The position numbers and the translations under genes were made by a program. A DNA stretch of 64,000 nucleotides. It comes from Sporosarcina sp. (lineage in GTDB: Bacteria > Bacillota > Bacilli > Bacillales_A > Planococcaceae). The notes beneath the pieces are model-generated. The model worked only from the letters and a program-made list of their open reading frames with translations, was not told the DNA's origin and did no database searches. The stretch spans positions 1 to 64,000 of the forward strand of contig NZ_JARICI010000052.1 of the NCBI RefSeq assembly GCF_029257255.1, in the 5' to 3' direction. Shown here in pieces: positions 43,379-51,097 of the stretch (position 1 is its first letter; each line of letters begins with the position of its first letter).

Positions 43379-43394
43379 GGTGTAATATTACACC
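43379..43394. promoter_or_regulatory. Palindromic operator GGTGTAATATTACACC
   Basis: A perfect 16-base palindrome in the 171-base divergent region between the XRE regulator and the NSS transporter. An AT-rich -10-like stretch (ATATAAAAT on the minus strand) follows it, so a protein bound here would block the regulator's own promoter. It is the natural candidate site for the XRE protein. Confidence 0.65.
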
Positions 43395-43516
43395 AAAGCA
43401 AAAAATAGTCAACTATATTTTCGAAACTATCAAACACCTTATAGGCATCGCTTTTTTTCCAAAATCATGATAGTATTTAGTAAATTTATGATTATGTAAA
43501 CGAAACGAGGATGTAT

Positions 43517-44839
43517 ATGAAACAGCGTGAACAATGGACTTCCAAGATCGGTTTTATACTGGCAGCTGCCGGCAGTGCAATCGGATTAGGCGCGATCTGG
43601 AAATTTCCTTATATGGCGGGAACAAACGGCGGCAGCGTGTTTGTGCTGTTATTTATAATTTGTACTTTACTGATCGGACTGCCGATTTTATTGGCGGAGT
43701 TCGTCATTGGGCGACGCGGACAGGCTGATGCGGTCACTTCCTTAAATAAGCTTTCGGGCGGTCGAAACTGGGCATGGGTTGGCTGGATGGGGCTTGCTTC
43801 TTCCTTTATCATCCTGTCTTTCTACAGCGTGGTGGGAGGTTGGATTTTATCGTATTTGGCGAGAGCCTTTACGTTTAAACTTAGTGGAATGGATTATGGT
43901 GAACTGTTCAACACGACGATTGCAAATCCATGGGAAGTGCTAATTGCGCAGGCGTTATTTATGACATTGACGGTATTCATCGTGCAGAGCGGGATACGGG
44001 GTGGAATTGAACGCGCGAGCCGATGGATGATGCCTCTATTATTTCTGTCGTTTATCATTCTGGCAATCCGTTCGCTGACACTCGACGGCGCAATGGAAGG
44101 TGTCCGATTCTTATTCGTTCCGGACTGGAGCTATTTCAACGGAACTACTTTTCTTGTCGCACTCGGGCAGGCATTCTTTTCCCTAAGTGTTGGAGTGACA
44201 GCGATGATGACGTACGCTTCATACCTTTCAAAAGAAGAAAAGCTGGGTCAATCTGCATTTAACGTATCGATACTTAACATCGGAATTTCTATTCTTGCAG
44301 GACTAGTCATTTTCCCTGCAGTTTTCGCACTTGGACATTCTCCTGAAGCTGGGCCGGGATTGATTTTCGTCATTCTGCCAGCAATTTTCAATGAAATTCC
44401 GTTTGGCAGTGTGTTTTTGATTATTTTCTTTATCTTGATGCTGTTCGCGACGCTGACTTCAGCGATTGCCATGCTAGAAATTGTCGTTTCGACAGGAATT
44501 CGCAAAAAGCATGACCGCAGAAGACGCGCTTCATGGGTATTTGGAGGGCTGATTTTCTTAGTCGGTATACCAAGTGCCTTATCGTTCGGTTTATTATCTG
44601 ATGTTCAGATATTCGGCAATTCCATTTTTGATTTTGCCGATATCCTGACAAGTAGAATTGCAATGCCTCTTGGTGCTCTGGCGGTTTCACTATTTGTCGG
44701 TTTTATACTGACTAAAGAAGATACAGCGGAAGAATTACAGATGAATCCTGCCATTCATTCCCTGTGGAAAGTAATCGTCCGTTATTTTGCACCCATCGCA
44801 ATTGTGGTCATCTTTATCACCTGGATATTGGGTATGTAA
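43517..44839 (+). CDS. Sodium-dependent transporter, NSS/SNF family
   Basis: A 440-residue neurotransmitter:sodium symporter-type transporter with about 11 membrane helices. The first helix carries the sodium/substrate unwound region (AAAGSAIGLGAIWKFPYMAG then TNGGSVFV), and SLSVGVTAMMTYASYL is helix 6. Bacterial members import amino acids such as Leu, Trp or Tyr with Na+. The ATG at 43517 is preferred to that at 43511, because AACGAGG lies six bases before it. It is divergent from the XRE regulator and ends at a repeat array. Confidence 0.9.
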   Translation: MKQREQWTSKIGFILAAAGSAIGLGAIWKFPYMAGTNGGSVFVLLFIICTLLIGLPILLAEFVIGRRGQADAVTSLNKLSGGRNWAWVGWMGLASSFIILSFYSVVGGWILSYLARAFTFKLSGMDYGELFNTTIANPWEVLIAQALFMTLTVFIVQSGIRGGIERASRWMMPLLFLSFIILAIRSLTLDGAMEGVRFLFVPDWSYFNGTTFLVALGQAFFSLSVGVTAMMTYASYLSKEEKLGQSAFNVSILNIGISILAGLVIFPAVFALGHSPEAGPGLIFVILPAIFNEIPFGSVFLIIFFILMLFATLTSAIAMLEIVVSTGIRKKHDRRRRASWVFGGLIFLVGIPSALSFGLLSDVQIFGNSIFDFADILTSRIAMPLGALAVSLFVGFILTKEDTAEELQMNPAIHSLWKVIVRYFAPIAIVVIFITWILGM

Positions 44840-44865
44840 ATTCGCAGTCTTTCTCAGCGTATGAA

Positions 44866-44960
44866 GTATGGTGCGCTACGGCTGGTGTAAGTTCGGCAGC
44901 GGCTTTCTTTGGTTCGTTCGTGAGATTTTTGGTGCCGTTGACGACTTGACTGGCGCGTAG
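44866..44960 (+). repeat. 21-bp periodic array, TTTGGTGCGG family, degenerate copy
   Basis: Cores occur at about 44870, 44891, 44911, 44931 and 44952, steps of 20-21 bases with single-base losses. It starts 27 bases after the NSS transporter gene, between it and the converging methionine sulfoxide reductase gene, and is followed by a strong terminator. Confidence 0.7.
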
Positions 44961-44987
44961 CTATGCAGAAAAAACTAATTTCATGAG

Positions 44988-45032
44988 AAGAGCGGCCTTG
45001 AAAGTAGATGTACTTTCAAGGCCGCTCTTTTA
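44988..45032. terminator. Terminator between NSS transporter and fRMsr genes
   Basis: AAGAGCGGCCTTGAAAGTA pairs with TACTTTCAAGGCCGCTCTT, a 19-base perfect stem with a four-base loop, followed by TTTAATTT on the plus strand. Confidence 0.9.
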
Positions 45033-45512
45033 ATTTATATGCTTCATCAGAACATCTGCGACTACTGTAAGTCCTGCAAGATCCTCGTCCGTGAATCGAT
45101 TCAATTCTGGGCTGTCTATATCGAGCACCCCGAACACTTCGCCGTCTTTTACCAACGGTACCACAACTTCTGAACGGGAAGCCGCATCACACGCAATATG
45201 GCCCGGAAATGCATTGACGTCGGGAACGACCAATCCTTTTTTTGTCTGCGCTACTGTTCCGCAGACGCCTCTTCCAAGCGGAATACGAATGCATGCCGGC
45301 AATCCTTGGAAAGGACCGAGCACTAATTCTGTGTTGTCCATCAAATAAAATCCGACCCAGTTAATGCGGTCGAAAAATTGATTCAGTAAAGCAGATGCAT
45401 TGCTTAAGTTGGCATACACATTCGGTTCATCTGAAATTAACGCATTCAGCTGTGAAGCAAGCTGTGTGTATTTTTCTTTTGGGTTGCTTGAATAGTCCGT
45501 TGCAGTGAACAT
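45030..45512 (-). CDS. Free methionine-(R)-sulfoxide reductase (GAF domain)
   Basis: A 160-residue GAF-domain enzyme of the fRMsr family (B. subtilis YtsP type). It reduces free L-methionine-(R)-sulfoxide. The three conserved cysteines are present: Cys74 (LPACIRI), Cys84 (RGVCGTV) and Cys108 (HIACDA). VGFYLMD and LDIDSPELNRFTDED are also typical. AGCAGGTAAT precedes the ATG. Monocistronic. Confidence 0.92.
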   Translation of the reverse strand: MFTATDYSSNPKEKYTQLASQLNALISDEPNVYANLSNASALLNQFFDRINWVGFYLMDNTELVLGPFQGLPACIRIPLGRGVCGTVAQTKKGLVVPDVNAFPGHIACDAASRSEVVVPLVKDGEVFGVLDIDSPELNRFTDEDLAGLTVVADVLMKHIN

Positions 45513-45603
45513 ATGATTACCTGCTTTCTGTGTAAGATTTTAACTTTATTCTACACAGAATCACAGCTTAGGAAAAGCAAACGAGCTCCCGTCTGATTGC
45601 TTG

Positions 45604-45855
45604 TCAGTCCAATTTCACCCGTAGGATTTCCCCTGTAACAGCATCCACTTTCACTTCAAATTTCTGACCTTCTTCCGTGCGAATATCAATTTCATACAGC
45701 AACTGGCCATCATCAAAATCCAGTTCCGATTTTACTACTTGTCCCGGAACTCTTTTTAATGCAATTTCATTTGCCTCTTCCATAGAAATTCTACGGTACT
45801 GCGGATGCTGCCAGTGATTTACCCAATAAGAATTCTCTTCACGCTGTGGGTTCAT
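45604..45855 (-). CDS. PepSY domain protein
   Basis: An 83-residue cytoplasmic-looking protein made almost entirely of one PepSY domain (SMEEANEIALKRVPGQVVKS and VDAVTGEILRVKLD). No signal peptide is visible, which is unusual since many PepSY proteins are exported peptidase inhibitors. GGAGG precedes the ATG by nine bases. Function unknown. Confidence 0.78.
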   Translation of the reverse strand: MNPQREENSYWVNHWQHPQYRRISMEEANEIALKRVPGQVVKSELDFDDGQLLYEIDIRTEEGQKFEVKVDAVTGEILRVKLD

Positions 45856-45991
45856 ACATCGATTCCTCCATTTCTTTACTCGATATCAATCTATGCAAAG
45901 AAATGAAATATGGTCCCTGATTTTGAAATGTCGTTTTATACAGAATTAAGCAGTATTTCCCCGGAAATAATCCATTACTGCTTTATAGGGT

Positions 45992-47284
45992 TTATGAGAC
46001 TTTTACAGACGACTTCTTCTCTTTCAAGCGCACCCAGATAATCAGCGGAATGAGCAGCAGAGCGATATACGTTCCCAGAAGGCCAAGCATCGCGAAACCC
46101 GAGAATGCAACGACCAAGCCTGACGCGAGACCCCCCACAGTACCTGCAAGCGCCACAAACACATCAATACTACCTTGTGTTTTAGCACGTGTCAGAACAT
46201 CTGTTGAATCAATAACAATTGCTGTCCCGCTGATCAATCCGAAGTTCCAGCCTATTCCGAGCAAAATTAACGACACAGACATCCAGAAAACTGATCCGCC
46301 CGCCACATATGCCGCAAGAATACCTGACAGCGCTAATGTCACGCCAGACGCCACTACCATAACCGGCCGGCCTACTTTATCCACCAAGATACCAGTAAAG
46401 ATTGACGGCAGATACATACCTGCAATATGAAGGCCAATCACCAAACCAATGCCTTCCAATGAAGCACCGTGATGCTGCATATGAACTGGTGTCATCGTCA
46501 TGATAGCAACCATAATTGCATGGGACAGTACTAAGACAATCGCGCCTGTCCAAATACCCATTCGGCTGGCTTTATGCTCATGAATAAACTCCCCTTCATT
46601 TGCATGCTCTTTTGTCGTTGTCTTAGCCAATTCGATTGCCCGTGCCGCCAGGAGTGGATCTGGACGCAAGAAAATAAGAAATATGAGACCTGCCAGGATA
46701 TATGACACTCCTGCTAATAAAAATACGCCTGTTAACGTTGGGATTCCGATGTAGTCCGCCACATGCCCCATCGGTATAACCAAGTTAGGCCCCGCAACAG
46801 CGCCCACCGTAGTAAAAACAAGAGCCATACTGACTGCAGTGGCACGTTGTTTTTTGTTAGCCAAATCGGTTCCTGCGTAGCGTGCCTGAAGGTTGGTCGA
46901 CGTGCCCGCTCCATAAATGAACAGGAAAATGAATAACACCGTAAGATTTCCTATAATAACGGCGATAATCACGCCAAGCGCGCCGATGCCTCCCGAAATA
47001 AAGCCTGCCCCTAAGCCAAGTCTGCGACCATATCGCTGTGAAATTCTTCCGACCAGATAGGCTGAGAAAGCCGAACCGAATGTAGCGAGTGCAATCGGCA
47101 TACCTGCCAAACTTTCATTCCCGGTCATCTGCTGAATCAACAATGCTCCTACCGTTATTCCCGCTGCAATTCCAGCTCCACCAAAAATTTGAGACATCAT
47201 GACCACAATCAAAGATCGCTTATATAATTGTTCCTGTGCATCTTCTGATTGAATGTATTGTGAGTAATCTCGCTGTCTTGCCAT
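45992..47284 (-). CDS. MFS transporter
   Basis: A 430-residue major facilitator with 12 predicted helices, a cytoplasmic central loop, and family motifs YLVGRISQRYGRRLGLGAG (loop 2-3) and GILVDKVGRPVMVVASG (loop 8-9). It lacks a substrate-defining signature; drug or metabolite efflux is the usual role for this branch. The ATG at 47284 is chosen; an upstream ATG at 47296 lies directly on the GAGAGG site. No partner gene is adjacent. Confidence 0.85.
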   Translation of the reverse strand: MARQRDYSQYIQSEDAQEQLYKRSLIVVMMSQIFGGAGIAAGITVGALLIQQMTGNESLAGMPIALATFGSAFSAYLVGRISQRYGRRLGLGAGFISGGIGALGVIIAVIIGNLTVLFIFLFIYGAGTSTNLQARYAGTDLANKKQRATAVSMALVFTTVGAVAGPNLVIPMGHVADYIGIPTLTGVFLLAGVSYILAGLIFLIFLRPDPLLAARAIELAKTTTKEHANEGEFIHEHKASRMGIWTGAIVLVLSHAIMVAIMTMTPVHMQHHGASLEGIGLVIGLHIAGMYLPSIFTGILVDKVGRPVMVVASGVTLALSGILAAYVAGGSVFWMSVSLILLGIGWNFGLISGTAIVIDSTDVLTRAKTQGSIDVFVALAGTVGGLASGLVVAFSGFAMLGLLGTYIALLLIPLIIWVRLKEKKSSVKVS

Positions 47285-47401
47285 TCGTTTGTCCATCCTC
47301 TCTAGTCTGTCTATTTAGCTGTAGGCTTGATGCACTAACATTCCATCCATCTTATCATATCTCATGGCACCTACAGCAGAATCTTTATTTAGCACGCATA
47401 G

Positions 47402-47434
47402 AAAAAAGCAATCCCTAGTACAAGGGATTGCTTT
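47402..47434 (-). terminator. Terminator of the YugN-like gene
   Basis: AAAGCAATCCCT pairs with AGGGATTGCTTT around a six-base loop, followed on the minus strand by TTTTTTC. It lies 22 bases after the stop at 47457. Confidence 0.85.
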
Positions 47435-47456
47435 CATTCTGCGTCTGTATATGCAC

Positions 47457-47885
47457 TTATACTAACGGTGCGATAAAAATAGGATGATCGGAAAATCTTG
47501 CAATTAGATCTTGCCCTTCATGCACCCACTTTTCATCGTATACAATCGGTGCATCTTTATCCTGCGGCGTTTGGAACTGGTCTAGGCCCGCAGCCGCCAA
47601 AACCGGACTGTCGTCATCGTCCAATCCAATATTCACTACATGCTTAATAATGAATGGTGTACCGAATGAAATCATTGCACTGTCTTCATCCATTACACCG
47701 TCGACTACATCGAAAGGCAGTCGTAAATAAACGGACTCGCCGCCGTCCTGATTCAATATCGTATCAAAGTTCCCCCGGTCAAAGTCCCAGTTCCCCCCGA
47801 TGATCACTCCATGTTCCTCAAGAACTTTACACGCATCACCGAATAATGCTTTTTTGCCTGGCATAGTAGTTTTTAATTCAATCAT
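47457..47885 (-). CDS. YugN-like family protein
   Basis: A 142-residue soluble protein of the YugN-like family, restricted largely to Bacillales. Recognisable parts are LEEHGVIIGGNWDFDRGNFD and VYLRLPFDVVDGVMD. Its function is unknown. AGAGGGGCGAG precedes the ATG. Monocistronic, flanked by a repeat array upstream. Confidence 0.85.
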   Translation of the reverse strand: MIELKTTMPGKKALFGDACKVLEEHGVIIGGNWDFDRGNFDTILNQDGGESVYLRLPFDVVDGVMDEDSAMISFGTPFIIKHVVNIGLDDDDSPVLAAAGLDQFQTPQDKDAPIVYDEKWVHEGQDLIARFSDHPIFIAPLV

Positions 47886-47997
47886 GGCTCGCCCCTCTTT
47901 TCTTAGGCAGTTTTTCTCGTTGTTTATCTAGTTGAATATATATCTAGGCATACCCCAGTTATCTGGCTGCAAAACCTGGTGGATATGCGACGCGGAG

Positions 47998-48135
47998 TGT
48001 TATGATCACGCAGGACAGCTGTACGAGCGTGCGGCTGTCCCGATTGATCATGTAGGGAGAGCTAATGAGCGGCCGTCCGTTGTGCATGAGCGGTGGATGG
48101 GATTCATGAGCATCTGGGCAACATTAATGATCATC
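47998..48135 (+). repeat. 21-bp periodic array, TATGAGCGG family
   Basis: Cores related to ATGAGCG or ATGATCA begin at 48002, 48023, 48044, 48065, 48086, 48106 and 48127; all steps are 21 bases except one of 20. The array fills most of the 316-base gap between the YugN-like gene and the selenouridine synthase gene, both minus strand. Apart from this array and the terminator at 48153, no gene is visible there. Confidence 0.85.
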
Positions 48136-48152
48136 GTGCTATCAATAAAGAT

Positions 48153-48193
48153 GGCTGCCGGCAAATCCCCAACAGTAAGGGATTCCGACAGCC
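48153..48193 (-). terminator. Terminator of the selD-mnmH pair
   Basis: On the minus strand GGCTGTCGGAATCCC pairs with GGGGATTTGCCGGCAGCC, with a small bulge, around about eight bases, followed by ATCTTTATT. The U-tract is weak. Confidence 0.65.
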
Positions 48194-48201
48194 ACGCTGC
48201 G

Positions 48202-49236
48202 CTACTTCTTTAATTCCTTATATCTGCGCAAACATTCTTCATAAGCTTCTTGCACAGTTTCCACCTGAATAACGTGCTCTCCTGTAACAGCAAAGCGTGC
48301 AACAGAGTATTCATACTGCGGGTCGTAGTAGTTTGTCAGCAGCTGTTCGACAGCTTCAGCAAATCGTCCGTTTTCCAAATCACTTTCAATTTCTGCAGCA
48401 ATCGGCTGATGAACTCGCTTCTTGATCAGCTTGAATGCCTCCAAAAACTGTTCAGGGCGCTCTGTCGGTTCATATTCAGACATAATTTCATCGACACGGA
48501 CTTTAGTCGGCAGCTGTATAATCCACTGCGGACTTTTCTCTTTTTGCTCAAACAAAAGAGGCGGCATATGCACTTGTCCTATACGCTTGCTTTCTCCTTC
48601 AATGAACACATACGGTTCATCTGCATACCGATCTAACTTTTCCGCCAGCAGTATCTCGAATTTCTTTTGATTATTAGGCTTCACACCGATCTGACCGAAA
48701 ATTGAACCACGATGGCCTGCCATTCCTTCTAAATCGATCACAGGATAGCCGTCTTCCATCAGCTTGTGCAGAATTTTCGTCTTGCCGCTTCCTGTATAAC
48801 CGTTCAGCACGATCAGCTCCGGTTTGAAGGGCTCTTCAAGACGCTGGATGACCCACTTTCTGTAAGTATGAATTCCGCCGCTTATACGATTAGTGCGGAT
48901 ACCCATCAATTCAAGCACTGTCACTGCTGTTTTACTTCGCATGCCGCCACGCCAGCAGTAGACCGTAATGGGCGTATCAATCTTTCTGAACTCTGCAATG
49001 AACGCAGGCAGCTTCGCAGAGAAAATCTCAAGTCCTCTGTCCATTGCTTCCTGCTTGCCGACTTGTTTATATAACGTACCGATTTCCGCCCGCTCTTCAT
49101 TCGAAAAGACCGGAATGTTGAGACTGCCAGGAATCGTTGCTTCTTCAAACTCTTTAGGAGAGCGGACATCGACTAGCGTATGTGATTTCGTTTTCTGCAG
49201 TTCTAATGCATCTATCAATGTTAATTCTCGAACCAT
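48202..49236 (-). CDS. mnmH: tRNA 2-selenouridine synthase
   Basis: A 344-residue MnmH/SelU. The N-terminal rhodanese domain has HTLVDVRSPKEFEEATIPGS and the reactive Cys in YCWRGGMRS. The C-terminal half has a P-loop (LNGYTGSGKTKIL). It replaces the sulfur of 2-thiouridine at tRNA position 34 with selenium from selenophosphate, via a geranylated intermediate. It is encoded 21 bases after selD, its selenium donor. The start at 49236 is preferred, since the ATG at 49248 lies directly against the AGGGAG site. Confidence 0.92.
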   Translation of the reverse strand: MVRELTLIDALELQKTKSHTLVDVRSPKEFEEATIPGSLNIPVFSNEERAEIGTLYKQVGKQEAMDRGLEIFSAKLPAFIAEFRKIDTPITVYCWRGGMRSKTAVTVLELMGIRTNRISGGIHTYRKWVIQRLEEPFKPELIVLNGYTGSGKTKILHKLMEDGYPVIDLEGMAGHRGSIFGQIGVKPNNQKKFEILLAEKLDRYADEPYVFIEGESKRIGQVHMPPLLFEQKEKSPQWIIQLPTKVRVDEIMSEYEPTERPEQFLEAFKLIKKRVHQPIAAEIESDLENGRFAEAVEQLLTNYYDPQYEYSVARFAVTGEHVIQVETVQEAYEECLRRYKELKK

Positions 49237-49257
49237 TTCGTTCACCATCTCCCTGAT

Positions 49258-50304
49258 TTACTGCACAATAATTCTTCCGTCCTGCTCTTCTGTTACTTCT
49301 CCAATTATGTGTGCGTCGACGCCTTGATCACGTAATTGAGCAAGAAGACGTTCAGCCTCTTCTCCTGCGACTGCCACAAGAAGGCCGCCCGAAGTCACGG
49401 CATCACATAAAATCCATTGCCCAATCTGATCCATCGACTCTGGATAATCGACGTCACCTTCCAAATGCGCGTGGTTGTTTTTTGTGCCACCCGGTACTGA
49501 ACCTGCTTCTGCCAACTCTCTTGTGCGCGGCAAGACAGGCACCTTCTCACTATCGATGCGCAGGCAGACGCCACTTCCTTTAGCCATTTCAGATGCATGA
49601 CCAAGCAGGCCAAAACCTGTTACGTCCGTAGATGCATGAATGCTGTAATCATTCATCACTTCAGCAGCTGTTTTATTGAGCGTCGTCATCACCTTCGTGA
49701 CAAGGGTAATTTCTTCTTCTGTCAGCAACTCATTTTTCAATGAAGTTGTCATGATGCCTACGCCGATCGGTTTTGTCAAAATCAAACGATCTCCCGGCTT
49801 AGCTCCTGCATTCGTACGAATTTTATCAGGATGTACTGTTCCTGTAACTTGCATACCGAATTTCGGCTCCTGATCGTCAATCGAGTGGCCTCCGACAAGT
49901 ACTGCACCAGCTTCCTTCAGCTTATCACCGGCACCGCGCAAAATTTCAGTCAAGATATTGCGGTCTAGCGTGTGAATCGGGAAGGCTACAATATTCAATC
50001 CAGTGATCGGCTTGCCGCCCATCGCGTATACATCACTGATTGCGTTCGCTGCTGCTACTTGTCCAAAATCATACGGGTCGTTAACAATCGGCGTGAAAAA
50101 GTCCAACGTCTGTACGATGGCCATTGTGTCGCTAAGCTTGTACACTCCGGCGTCATCGCTCGTGTCAAGACCGACAAGCAAGTTAGGATCAGATAGGCCA
50201 GGAGGCAATGTATGTAAAACTTCAGCAAGGTCGGCGGGGCCAATTTTACAGCCACAACCTCCCTTTGAAGATAATGATGTCAATTTAACAGAAGAATTTC
50301 GCAT
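49258..50304 (-). CDS. selD: Selenide, water dikinase SelD
   Basis: A 348-residue SelD that makes selenophosphate from selenide and ATP. The active-site loop is GGCGCKIG with Cys17 and Lys20; some homologues have selenocysteine at this Cys, but here it is an ordinary TGT/TGC codon. GLDTSDDAGVYKL and VLVGGHSIDDQEPKFG are family blocks. The ATG at 50304 follows GAAAGG. Only MnmH accompanies it; no selA, selB or selC is in the window, which fits use for tRNA selenouridine. Confidence 0.95.
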   Translation of the reverse strand: MRNSSVKLTSLSSKGGCGCKIGPADLAEVLHTLPPGLSDPNLLVGLDTSDDAGVYKLSDTMAIVQTLDFFTPIVNDPYDFGQVAAANAISDVYAMGGKPITGLNIVAFPIHTLDRNILTEILRGAGDKLKEAGAVLVGGHSIDDQEPKFGMQVTGTVHPDKIRTNAGAKPGDRLILTKPIGVGIMTTSLKNELLTEEEITLVTKVMTTLNKTAAEVMNDYSIHASTDVTGFGLLGHASEMAKGSGVCLRIDSEKVPVLPRTRELAEAGSVPGGTKNNHAHLEGDVDYPESMDQIGQWILCDAVTSGGLLVAVAGEEAERLLAQLRDQGVDAHIIGEVTEEQDGRIIVQ

Positions 50305-50393
50305 AAAGGAAATCAACCTTTCATTTGTAGTGAATTAATTTTACCATAAACTATTGAGTTCATATGAATTCAGCCCTTGTCTGTTCTAATCAG

Positions 50394-50426
50394 CAAAAAG
50401 ACTGTAAACTTGCCCCACAGTCTTTT
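50394..50426 (-). terminator. Terminator of the epimerase-GNAT pair
   Basis: AAAAGACTGT pairs with ACAGTCTTTT around an 11-base loop, with a T run following on the minus strand. It lies just after the GNAT stop at 50435. Confidence 0.8.
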
Positions 50427-50434
50427 CTGCTATG

Positions 50435-51097
50435 TTACTTTACATACACGGCGTACCAGTTGTTACCACGCCGCTCCATTTTCGAACCGATCCAGCCTTC
50501 CTTAAGCAACTGTTGCTGTTCTACAATTTCGTTCATTAAAACTACAGTGGATGCAACGGGTTGATCAGTCTGAACAGTTGCACGCAAATCCCTGAACAAT
50601 ATATAGCGCAGCTTTTCGCCATATTTGATTTTCAGTGCTCCAATTCGCAAACCAAGTGCAAACTTATCTTTCAGACTTGGTATGTTAAGCGGCGCAACCG
50701 TTGAACAGATATAACGATAGTGTTCCGTATCCACCCGTTCCAACAACCATTTACCGAGTGTTGTTTGCAACCCATTTCCCCTAAACTTTGGATCCACACA
50801 TGAAACCTCTGAATATAGAACGCTGGATAGCTCATTTTTAGGAATACCCGCATCCACTCCTAAATGTTCCTCATCATCTCCCGGATCCAACATCGCCCGG
50901 AATGCAATTAGCCGACCTTCCACAAAAGCACCAGCCATCATGCCATTGCCGCGTAAAATATTCAAAAACTCGTCCTCTGTTAACGGCTGCAGAAATTCCG
51001 GTTTCTCCAAAACGGCAATCACTTTGTCCTGCAGCACCATAATGTCCGGCAACTGCTCTTCCGTCAGAAAGCTAATATCTGTCTGCAATGAAGTCAT
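50435..51097 (-). CDS. GNAT-like N-acyltransferase
   Basis: A 220-residue protein of GNAT fold. The acyl-CoA-binding motif A region reads SCVDPKFRGNGLQTTLGKWL, matching the (Q/R)xxGx(G/A) loop. The N-terminal half is less conserved. It overlaps the upstream enolase-superfamily gene by four bases, so the two should act together. In some Bacillaceae an N-acylamino-acid racemase works with a GNAT succinyltransferase; a similar pairing is possible but not shown. Confidence 0.78.
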   Translation of the reverse strand: MTSLQTDISFLTEEQLPDIMVLQDKVIAVLEKPEFLQPLTEDEFLNILRGNGMMAGAFVEGRLIAFRAMLDPGDDEEHLGVDAGIPKNELSSVLYSEVSCVDPKFRGNGLQTTLGKWLLERVDTEHYRYICSTVAPLNIPSLKDKFALGLRIGALKIKYGEKLRYILFRDLRATVQTDQPVASTVVLMNEIVEQQQLLKEGWIGSKMERRGNNWYAVYVK

